Assembly (NCBI GenBank): GCA_003525525.1
Contig: DQED01000088.1
Span: 1-12,894, forward strand
Direction: 5' to 3'
DNA: 12,894 nucleotides
Source of the DNA: Desulfovibrio sp.
GTDB lineage: Bacteria > Desulfobacterota > Desulfovibrionia > Desulfovibrionales > Desulfovibrionaceae
Shown: piece after piece, positions 7,716-12,894 of the stretch
Layout of the letters: every line of letters begins with the position of its first letter
How positions within the stretch are numbered: the first letter of the stretch is position 1
Notes under the pieces: generated by a model
Told to the model about the DNA's origin: nothing
The model's database searches: none
The model's input: only the letters and a program-made list of their open reading frames with translations
Program-made: the position numbers and the translations under genes

Positions 7716-8891
7716 CTAGTGGGACGAGTCTTTGTACGCCGGGTGCGCGTAGAAGATCGGCATGCGGGTGACGATCCAGCGGAAGACAAGGACGCCGACG
7801 GTGACCACGAACAGCGAAATGATGATTTCGCCCAGGCTCGGGAAGTAGCGTTCGGCGCTCGACAGCTGCCAGTTGAAGGCAATGAGGCTCACGTCGAAGC
7901 GGTTGAGCATGATGCCGACGACCGTCCACGGGGCGGCGAGGCGCACGAGGCCGATGTTGCGGTCGCGGTAGCCCACGGCGTAGCAGTAGCACGGCAGCAT
8001 GACGAAGCCGACGACCTCGAACAGCCACCACGCGCCGTAGCCCGTGAAGAGGTAGTGCCAGCGGTTGTCCATGGACAGCCCGAGCAGCTTCATGGCCAGG
8101 TAGCCGGCCATGATCCAGGCCGCGCCCTTGGCGAAGGCGAACTGCAGGTCCAGGTAGTTGGCGTTGTAGTCCTCGTCCATCTTGTGATGGAAGTACTTGT
8201 GCGAGAGCGTGCCCTCGAAGACGACCATGGACAGGCCGGCGAACATGCTCGACATGAAGAACATCACCGGCAGGTACGGGGTGTACCAGAGGGGATGCAG
8301 CTTGGACGGGACGATGAGGTAGAGCGCGCCGAGCGAGCTCTGGTGCAGGGTCGAAAGGATGACGCCGAGGATGGTCAGGCCCATGGTCAGCTTGACCAGG
8401 ATGCCGCGGTACTTGTCCAGCCCGCCCTTCCACTCGAGGGCGGCGGGCAGGTATTCGAGGAAGAGCACCGTCAGGTAGATGAACACGCACAGGCCGACTT
8501 CGAAGAGAATCGAGGTCGTGCCCTGCTGGTAGAAGATGGGGTACGGCAGGCGCCAGGGGCGGCCGACGTCGTAGTTGAGCGCGAACACGACCAGGGCGTA
8601 GCCCAGGAAGGCCGTGAGGATCGCCGGGCGCACCGCGGCGTGGAAGCGCTTGAACCCGAAGATGTAGCAGGCGGCGGAGGTGGTGTAGCCCCCGGCGGCC
8701 AGGGCGACGCCGCACAGGAGGTCGAAGCCGATCCAGATGCCCCAGGGGTTGTTGTCCGAAAGGTTGGTCACCGCGCCAAGGCCCATGGTGAAGCGCATGA
8801 TCGTCACCACGATGCCGGCGGCCAGGATGATGCCGGCGACGATGTTGAACGGCGTGAACAGGGAACCGTTTTTCGTGTTTTCCGTCGACAT
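7716..8891 (-). CDS. hmcC: HmcC, NrfD-type integral membrane subunit of Hmc
   Basis: A 391-residue polytopic protein with about ten predicted spans (near 15-36, 52-78, 89-106, 127-149, 164-183, 205-226, 252-272, 282-305, 315-337 and 353-375). The sequence LHQSSLGALY at 182-191 is characteristic of the NrfD/HybB family. These proteins bind no haem and usually form the quinone-interacting membrane module next to a four-cluster ferredoxin subunit, here HmcB. Its ATG overlaps the hmcB stop by one nucleotide (TAATG), implying translational coupling and stoichiometric production. The length fits the family and no residue loss is obvious. Confidence 0.93.
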   Translation of the reverse strand: MSTENTKNGSLFTPFNIVAGIILAAGIVVTIMRFTMGLGAVTNLSDNNPWGIWIGFDLLCGVALAAGGYTTSAACYIFGFKRFHAAVRPAILTAFLGYALVVFALNYDVGRPWRLPYPIFYQQGTTSILFEVGLCVFIYLTVLFLEYLPAALEWKGGLDKYRGILVKLTMGLTILGVILSTLHQSSLGALYLIVPSKLHPLWYTPYLPVMFFMSSMFAGLSMVVFEGTLSHKYFHHKMDEDYNANYLDLQFAFAKGAAWIMAGYLAMKLLGLSMDNRWHYLFTGYGAWWLFEVVGFVMLPCYCYAVGYRDRNIGLVRLAAPWTVVGIMLNRFDVSLIAFNWQLSSAERYFPSLGEIIISLFVVTVGVLVFRWIVTRMPIFYAHPAYKDSSH

Positions 8892-9943
8892 TACGCGTCC
8901 TCCCCGCCTTCGGAATCCTTGGCGGCCGCTTCGAGGGCCTTTTTCACCTCGACCTCGATGCGCCGCTTGTTGGCGACTTCGGCCTTGGTGAGCTCCTCGG
9001 CCAGCTTGGCTTCGGCGTCGGCGCTGGCCTTGGCGATGGCCGCCTCGACCGCCGCCTTCTTCTCTTCCTCGGCGATTTTGTCCTTGCGCTTGCTGATGGC
9101 GTAGATGCCCGTCAAAAGCACCGGCCAGATGCCGGCCACGGCCGGCACGGCGGCGAGCGCCCCGGACGTCAGCTCGGGAGCCGAGGTCGTGCCCAGGCCC
9201 TCATCCATGCCGAGCGCGGCGAAGGAGGGCTTGGGCGCGATGGAGAGCCAGCTCGTACCGCCCATCTCGTGCTCGCCGTAGACGTGCTGCACGTACTTGT
9301 CCGGGTTCGCCGTGACGCGGTCCCAGGCGATGTTGAGCAGCTCCCGGCGCTTGCCGAACTGCAAGGCCTCCTTGGGGCAGGCCTCGACGCAGCCGGGAAG
9401 TTTCCCTTCGAGCAGGCGCGGGTAGCACAGCGTGCATTTCATGACGCGCGGCGACAGCGCCTTGTCGTACTCGTAGGCCGGGATGTTGAAGGGGCAGGCC
9501 ACCATGCAGTAGCGGCAACCGACGCAGACCGAGGGGTCGTAGACGACCGCGCCGGTCTCGGTCTTCTTGAACGCCTTCACGAAGCAGGCCGAGGCGCAGG
9601 CCGGCTCCATGCAGTGGTTGCACTGGATCTTGCGGAAGACCGGGTTTTCGCCGGGCTTCGGCACGTATTTGTTGACCACGGTGTAGCTCTTCGCGTCGGT
9701 GCGGCGCGTGGCGTCGAGCACCGTGAGGTCGTCAAAGGGTTTTGCCGGCTTGGGCAGATCGTTGACCTGGTTGCAGGCGGCCTCGCACTTGCGGCAGCCG
9801 ATGCAGCGGCTGGCGTCGAAAAGGACGCCGCCGACGTTCGGCATGCCCGCGACATCCGCGCTGGAGGAGGCCTTGGCCGTGACGGCCGTTGTCAGGCTCA
9901 CCCCGGCCGCTCCCATAAGGCCCAGAAAGTGTCTCCGTTTCAT
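8891..9943 (-). CDS. hmcB: HmcB, Tat-exported ferredoxin subunit of Hmc
   Basis: A 350-residue protein. The N-terminus [11 protein letters not shown] followed by a hydrophobic stretch is a twin-arginine signal. Four [4Fe-4S] motifs follow: C47-C50-C53-C57, C108-C111-C116-C120, C140-C143-C146-C150 and C170-C173-C185-C189, the DmsB/HybA-type arrangement. A membrane span at about 261-283 ends in a basic KRKDK stop. A 65-residue Ala/Glu/Lys/Arg-rich tail (about 285-350) that should be helical then follows. The cluster domain would thus lie in the periplasm between HmcA and HmcC, passing electrons into the membrane, with the tail in the cytoplasm. The start is supported by the Tat signal and by a weak GAGG about 10 nt upstream. 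It lies 28 nt after hmcA and overlaps hmcC by 1 nt. Confidence 0.95.
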   Translation of the reverse strand: MKRRHFLGLMGAAGVSLTTAVTAKASSSADVAGMPNVGGVLFDASRCIGCRKCEAACNQVNDLPKPAKPFDDLTVLDATRRTDAKSYTVVNKYVPKPGENPVFRKIQCNHCMEPACASACFVKAFKKTETGAVVYDPSVCVGCRYCMVACPFNIPAYEYDKALSPRVMKCTLCYPRLLEGKLPGCVEACPKEALQFGKRRELLNIAWDRVTANPDKYVQHVYGEHEMGGTSWLSIAPKPSFAALGMDEGLGTTSAPELTSGALAAVPAVAGIWPVLLTGIYAISKRKDKIAEEEKKAAVEAAIAKASADAEAKLAEELTKAEVANKRRIEVEVKKALEAAAKDSEGGEDA

Positions 9944-9971
9944 CGTATCGCGACCTCGACTGGTTGGGGTG

Positions 9972-11738
9972 CTATTGCTTCTTTGCCGCGTGGCAACCGG
10001 TGCAGTCCGTGGCCTTGGGCACGGGCTTGGCCCCCGGGGCCTTGTCCACGACCTTGCCGTCGATGCCCATGGCCGTATGGCAGCCCATGCACTGGTTGTG
10101 ATAGGCGGCCTTGAGGGCCGGACGCGGCGAGGCGGCCGTGCCTTCGACGGCGGGGTGGCAGTTGCCGCAGCGCGGCGGAGTCTTGGAAGCGGGGCTGTTA
10201 TGATGGCAGCCCTGACACACGGCCGCGTCGCTGGCGTGGAACGCCCCGGCGAGCTTGCTGTCCTTCATGCCCGCCACCATGGAGAGCACGATCTTGCGGT
10301 GCGGCAGCACCGACGCCTCGTAATCCTTGGCGAGGGAGCCGATGGTCACGGTTTCGGGGATGTCCGAGGCGGCGAAGGTCACGGTTTCCACGCGCTTGCC
10401 GGCGAGGAGCTTCTCGGCCAGGGCCGGGGCCATGGCCGCGGCTTCCTTGTCGTTGCGCTCCATGAATTCCGACACGGCGGCGTCCAGGCCGTCCTTCGGC
10501 GTCACGTGGCAGGAGCCGCACTGCGCCTTGTCGCCGACACCCTTCTTCATGGAATTGTGGCAGCCGGCGCACTCGGGCTTTTTCTGCAACGCGGCGTGGC
10601 AGCCGGCGCAGCTTTGCGTCGCGTCCGCCTTGTGCATGGCCGCTTCCAGGGTCACGAAACCGCCGTCCTTGGAGCCGGCCACGGTGTGGCATTTGTCGGC
10701 GCAAGAGGTCAGGGCCGCGTGGTGGCAGGAGACGCAGGTCTCGCTCTTGGCCTCGTGGTACTTGTGGTCGAACGGCACCGGCGGCATGCCGTAGGGCTTG
10801 ACCGGCTTGCCGTCCGCTCCCACAAGCGGCTTGGCGGCCGCGGCCGGGCGGATCATGGCGTAATCGGGCTGGCCGCGCTTGATGCGCAGGTCGGCGTCGG
10901 CCGGGACCTTTTTGAGCGACGTCTCGGCGATGGCCTTCTGGTCGAGCGGCCCATGGCAGCCGGCGCAGGTGGACGGGCCCGTGGCGACGTCCTTGCCGCC
11001 GGAAGCGGCCACGGAGCGGTGGCAGGTCACGCACTCGCCGTGGGCGGCCAGGCGCAGCGACCGGATTTTTTCGGGCTTGCGGCCGGCGACCACGGAGCCG
11101 GACTCGGTGTGGCAGTAGACGCAGGCGCCCGGCACCTTTTCGGGCACGGGCGCGGCGATGGTCTTGCCGGCGGCCTCGTCGTAGATATGGTGGCAGGCGC
11201 CGCACTTGTTTTCCGCCTGGGCCTGCGTGGCCGCGTGGCGGAAGTGCAGACGCTTGTCCACGACGATGGGCTGCCAGTTGGAGGCGACGTCGGGCTTGCC
11301 GTTGTGGCAGCCCTTGCACTGCACGTCCGTGGGGCCGGATTTGACGCCCGCTGCGGACATGTCCATATGGCACTGGATGCAGTTGTTGTGGTAGGTGTCC
11401 TTGATCTTGTCGGCCGAGGCGGGCGCGTCGTCGCGCCGGTAGGCCAGGAACATGGTCCCGTCCTTGTCCGACAGGTGGCAGGTGCCGCATTCCTTCTGGT
11501 AGAACTTGGCCTGCTTGCCGAGCGCGGCCGTGTGCTTGTCGTGGAGGAAGACGACCGGAGGCTGGGTGAGCGGCCCGAACTGCTTCAGTTCGTCGATGGA
11601 GAGGATGTCGGCCCGCAGCTTTTCGTCCCCCTGCTCCTTGGCCGCGCCTTGTCCCGCGGTCAGCGTCAGCAAGCCGCCGGCCCCGGCCAGGACCAGGGCG
11701 ACAAGCAGTGTTCCCGTGCGCCGTTTTGCATTTTTCAT
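9972..11738 (-). CDS. hmcA: HmcA, 16-haem high-molecular-weight cytochrome c
   Basis: A 588-residue exported multihaem cytochrome. A basic start and long hydrophobic stretch (about 1-33) form a Sec signal peptide. Fifteen CxxCH motifs begin at C84, 120, 141, 179, 206, 236, 258, 335, 377, 390, 407, 508, 524, 550 and 579. One variant CxxxCH (CADKCH, C346-C350) brings the total to 16 c-type haems, the number known for HmcA. Two haem-poor spacers are visible, about 75 residues between haems 7 and 8 and about 100 residues between haems 12 and 13. HmcA takes electrons from periplasmic hydrogenase/formate dehydrogenase via cytochrome c3 and passes them to HmcB. A purine-rich AGAAGG lies about 11 nt before the ATG. 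It is the first gene of the cluster, with a leader and control region shared with divergent tunR. Confidence 0.96.
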   Translation of the reverse strand: MKNAKRRTGTLLVALVLAGAGGLLTLTAGQGAAKEQGDEKLRADILSIDELKQFGPLTQPPVVFLHDKHTAALGKQAKFYQKECGTCHLSDKDGTMFLAYRRDDAPASADKIKDTYHNNCIQCHMDMSAAGVKSGPTDVQCKGCHNGKPDVASNWQPIVVDKRLHFRHAATQAQAENKCGACHHIYDEAAGKTIAAPVPEKVPGACVYCHTESGSVVAGRKPEKIRSLRLAAHGECVTCHRSVAASGGKDVATGPSTCAGCHGPLDQKAIAETSLKKVPADADLRIKRGQPDYAMIRPAAAAKPLVGADGKPVKPYGMPPVPFDHKYHEAKSETCVSCHHAALTSCADKCHTVAGSKDGGFVTLEAAMHKADATQSCAGCHAALQKKPECAGCHNSMKKGVGDKAQCGSCHVTPKDGLDAAVSEFMERNDKEAAAMAPALAEKLLAGKRVETVTFAASDIPETVTIGSLAKDYEASVLPHRKIVLSMVAGMKDSKLAGAFHASDAAVCQGCHHNSPASKTPPRCGNCHPAVEGTAASPRPALKAAYHNQCMGCHTAMGIDGKVVDKAPGAKPVPKATDCTGCHAAKKQ

Positions 11739-11898
11739 ACGATCTTCGACCTTCTGCTTGACGTGTTCACTTCACCCATCTCCCATGGCCACGGTCCTTG
11801 GCGCGCCGTCCTGCGGCCCTTGCCGGCCCGTCCCCGGGGGAACGCATCCGGGAGGGAAAATCCGCTTCAAAAAAGGCTCTTGACAGCGTCGCAAAAAA

Positions 11899-11913
11899 TT
11901 ATCACGATTTGCC
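11899..11913 (+). repeat. Direct repeat copy 1, TTATCACGATTTGCC
   Basis: This copy matches positions 11998-12012 in 13 of 15 bases (TTATCACGAwwTGCC); the copies start 99 bp apart in the same orientation. It overlaps the candidate hmcA -10 element. TCACG at 11902-11906 also faces an inverted CGTGA at 11921-11925. It may be an operator for the adjacent regulator; no binding evidence is available from sequence alone. Confidence 0.4.
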
Positions 11914-11944
11914 TGCAATACGTGAGGTTAGTCCTTAGCGAGTT

Positions 11945-11962
11945 TTGTGAAACTTGTCACCT
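11945..11962. promoter_or_regulatory. CRP/FNR-family-like palindromic site
   Basis: The sequence TTGTGA, six bases AACTTG, then TCACCT has half-sites GTGA (11947-11950) and TCAC (11957-11960). It fits the TGTGA-N6-TCACA consensus of CRP-type sites with one mismatch in the last position. Desulfovibrio species carry several CRP/FNR-family regulators, including HcpR. The site lies about 45 bp upstream of the candidate hmcA -10 element and about 105 bp upstream of the tunR start, so it could activate hmcA or act on both genes. Confidence 0.35.
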
Positions 11963-11997
11963 GATTTTTTGATTTCCCGTGGACTGCACCTCGGAGT

Positions 11998-12012
11998 TTA
12001 TCACGAAATGCC
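11998..12012 (+). repeat. Direct repeat copy 2, TTATCACGAAATGCC
   Basis: The second copy of the 15-bp repeat, differing from copy 1 at two central A/T positions. It lies on the tunR side of the region, just before the inverted repeat at 12016-12036, consistent with an autoregulatory operator near tunR. Confidence 0.4.
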
Positions 12013-12015
12013 GAA

Positions 12016-12036
12016 GTCACGGAATGTAACCGTGAC
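12016..12036. promoter_or_regulatory. Perfect 7-7-7 inverted repeat upstream of tunR
   Basis: The arms GTCACGG (12016-12022) and CCGTGAC (12030-12036) are exact reverse complements separated by AATGTAA. The element ends 30 bp before the TTG start of tunR, a suitable place for an operator blocking transcription of tunR. The half-site TCACG is also found in both direct repeats. A recombinase-fold dimer would suit an inverted pair with a 7-bp spacer, as in integrase core sites, but binding by TunR is inference. Confidence 0.5.
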
Positions 12037-12053
12037 GCACAGATACGGGGAAT

Positions 12054-12059
12054 AGAGGA
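12054..12059 (+). promoter_or_regulatory. Ribosome-binding site fixing the TTG start of tunR
   Basis: AGAGGA is followed by a 7-nt spacer and TTG at 12067. The reading frame is open back to a stop at 11962-11964 but holds no ATG or GTG with a ribosome-binding site before the conserved region, which makes TTG the best start. Confidence 0.6.
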
Positions 12060-12066
12060 TAGTATT

Positions 12067-12894
12067 TTGGAATCACTAACTAAATCAGCAGAATCAGATG
12101 CCTTCGGCGAGGGCGCGTCTGCGGCTGCAACCAAATTCCTGACCACGGAACAGCTCGCCCAGCTCGACCAAGCCTTCACCACATGGGTGGCCAACGCCCG
12201 GGGCAAGCGTTCGCGAATGTCACGAAACCGTTGCCGCCTCGTCTTTCTGATGCTGCGCCACACCGGCGCCAAGCTCGGCGAGGTGCTCGCCGTGCGCGAC
12301 GACGAGGATTTCGACCTCATCGCCCGCAAGGTCCGCCTGGGCGGGCGCGGCGAGGAGGCCCGGACCTGGCGCGAGGTGTACATGCCCCACGAGCTGCACG
12401 CCGAGCTCGGGCAGATCCTGCGCGACGCGGACTACGCCCCCCTGCGCGGCGCGCTGTTCGCCCTGGACCAGGGCTACGTGCGCCGGGTGCTCTACGAACG
12501 CGCGGCCGAGTGCGGCCTGCCCCGCCACCTGGCCAACCCCAACACCCTGCGCCGCTCGCGCGGCATCGAACTCTTGCGCGGCGGCGTGCCCCTCGTCGCC
12601 ATCCAGCGCAGCCTCGGCCACCTGACCGCCAATTCCACGGCCGCCTTCCTGGAGCTCTCCGGCGAGGACACCGCCGCGTTGGACCTGGCCCTGCTTGAGC
12701 GGGAGAAAAATCCCACCGAGGACAACCGCAACGTTTTTTCCGGCAAGATCGCGGCCATCAACCCCGGCGACCTGCAATCCCTGGTCGAGGTCGAGACCCC
12801 GGGCGGGCACAGGCTCGTCTCGGTGCTCTCCAACGACCACCTGCGCGCCATGGGCCTGCGCCGCGGCAGCGCCGTCACGGCCCGCATCCGCCCG
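12067..12894 (+). CDS. tunR: TunR-type tungstate/molybdate-responsive regulator (3' truncated by window)
   Basis: The gene starts at TTG 12067 and runs off the right edge after 276 codons. Residues about 22-215 have the tyrosine recombinase (phage integrase) fold: RHTGAKLGEVLAV (64-76) matches the first Arg motif, TLRRSRGIELLRGGVPLVAIQ (160-180) the second, and SLGHLTANSTAAFL (182-195) the LGH...Y motif. The catalytic residues are altered: the first Arg is K69, the HxLRH histidines are N159 and R163, and the Tyr is F194, so it should bind DNA without recombining it. From about 221 a Mop domain begins (NVFSGKIAAINPG ... GLRRGSAVTARIRP), the molybdate/tungstate-binding fold of ModE; it is cut by the window. 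Integrase-like DNA binding plus Mop is the design of the TunR family of sulfate reducers, which controls tungstate and molybdate uptake genes. It is divergent from hmcA. Confidence 0.82.
   Translation, partial: MESLTKSAESDAFGEGASAAATKFLTTEQLAQLDQAFTTWVANARGKRSRMSRNRCRLVFLMLRHTGAKLGEVLAVRDDEDFDLIARKVRLGGRGEEARTWREVYMPHELHAELGQILRDADYAPLRGALFALDQGYVRRVLYERAAECGLPRHLANPNTLRRSRGIELLRGGVPLVAIQRSLGHLTANSTAAFLELSGEDTAALDLALLEREKNPTEDNRNVFSGKIAAINPGDLQSLVEVETPGGHRLVSVLSNDHLRAMGLRRGSAVTARIRP

Larger units (their letters stand above)
11739..12066. other. Divergent hmcA-tunR control region
   Basis: These 328 bp hold no gene that I can support. The hmcA-proximal half (11739-11880) is GC-rich leader without a clear hairpin-plus-U terminator. 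The distal half (11881-12066) is clearly more AT-rich than the coding DNA and contains runs of A and T, a CRP/FNR-like palindrome, a 15-bp direct repeat and a 7-7-7 inverted repeat, each listed separately. A plausible minus-strand -10 element GATAAT (complement of 11898-11903) would serve hmcA, giving a leader of about 150 nt, but no good -35 accompanies it. I could not choose a convincing tunR promoter. Confidence 0.6.

Noticed and set aside
11739..11880. Riboswitch (for example the Moco/Tuco RNA motif) in the hmcA leader
   Set aside because: Given the tunR neighbour I looked for a structured leader, but found only short scattered GC complementarities and none of the multi-helix layout expected for that RNA.
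9699..11972. A long plus-strand open frame of over 700 codons antisense to hmcA and hmcB
   Set aside because: Composition is a shadow of the multihaem gene (His/Val/Gly-rich), with no domain or ribosome-binding site; HmcA and HmcB explain the DNA fully.
11928..12383. A minus-strand open frame overlapping the tunR start and the control region
   Set aside because: It is Ser/Arg-rich with no recognisable domain and runs antisense to the conserved recombinase-like part of TunR.
12067..12660. Active phage integrase and hence an integrated element or attachment site
   Set aside because: Catalytic Arg and Tyr are replaced (K69, F194), a Mop domain follows, and no tRNA, direct-repeat att pair or phage gene is nearby.

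Overview
The window is GC-rich, gene-dense DNA from a sulfate-reducing bacterium, most likely a member of the Desulfovibrionaceae (Desulfovibrio or Solidesulfovibrio type). The main evidence is a complete hmc operon, which encodes the transmembrane high-molecular-weight cytochrome complex of these bacteria. A TunR-type tungstate/molybdate regulator, a family described from sulfate reducers, supports this. Genus and species cannot be fixed from the window alone.

Layout, left to right. Positions 1-279 (+) hold the 3' end of an unrecognised gene. It converges on, and overlaps by 13 bp, the last gene of a long minus-strand cluster spanning 11738 down to 267. In transcription order the cluster reads hmcA (16-haem periplasmic cytochrome), hmcB (Tat-exported ferredoxin with four [4Fe-4S] motifs and a membrane anchor), hmcC (NrfD-type membrane protein), hmcD (44-residue single-span protein), hmcE (NarI/DsrM-like b-type cytochrome) and hmcF (cytoplasmic HdrD-like iron-sulfur protein). 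It continues with a double universal stress protein, a lone receiver protein, a REC-PAS-PAS histidine kinase and a GAF-PAS histidine kinase. Gaps between genes range from a 1-nt overlap to about 77 nt, no convincing terminator is visible, and one polycistronic unit of ten genes is plausible.

A 328-bp, comparatively AT-rich intergenic region (11739-12066) separates hmcA from a divergent gene that starts at a TTG (12067) and runs off the right edge. This is a tunR homologue: a tyrosine-recombinase fold that has lost its catalytic residues, followed by a molybdate/tungstate-binding Mop domain. The intergenic region carries a CRP/FNR-like palindrome, a perfect 7-7-7 inverted repeat and a 15-bp near-identical direct repeat, so it looks like a shared control region.

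How the genes work together. Known biology of Hmc is electron transfer between the periplasmic cytochrome c pool (fed by hydrogenases and formate dehydrogenases) and the quinone pool or cytoplasmic thiol/disulfide partners, through HmcA, HmcB, HmcC/D/E and HmcF. In D. vulgaris the operon is followed by the regulators rrf1 and rrf2. Here there is no Rrf2-type repressor; instead there is a stress-protein and two-kinase signalling cassette. The tunR neighbour suggests, as inference only, a regulatory link between W/Mo supply (needed by formate dehydrogenases) and Hmc expression. No tRNA, rRNA, CRISPR, insertion sequence or phage module was seen.
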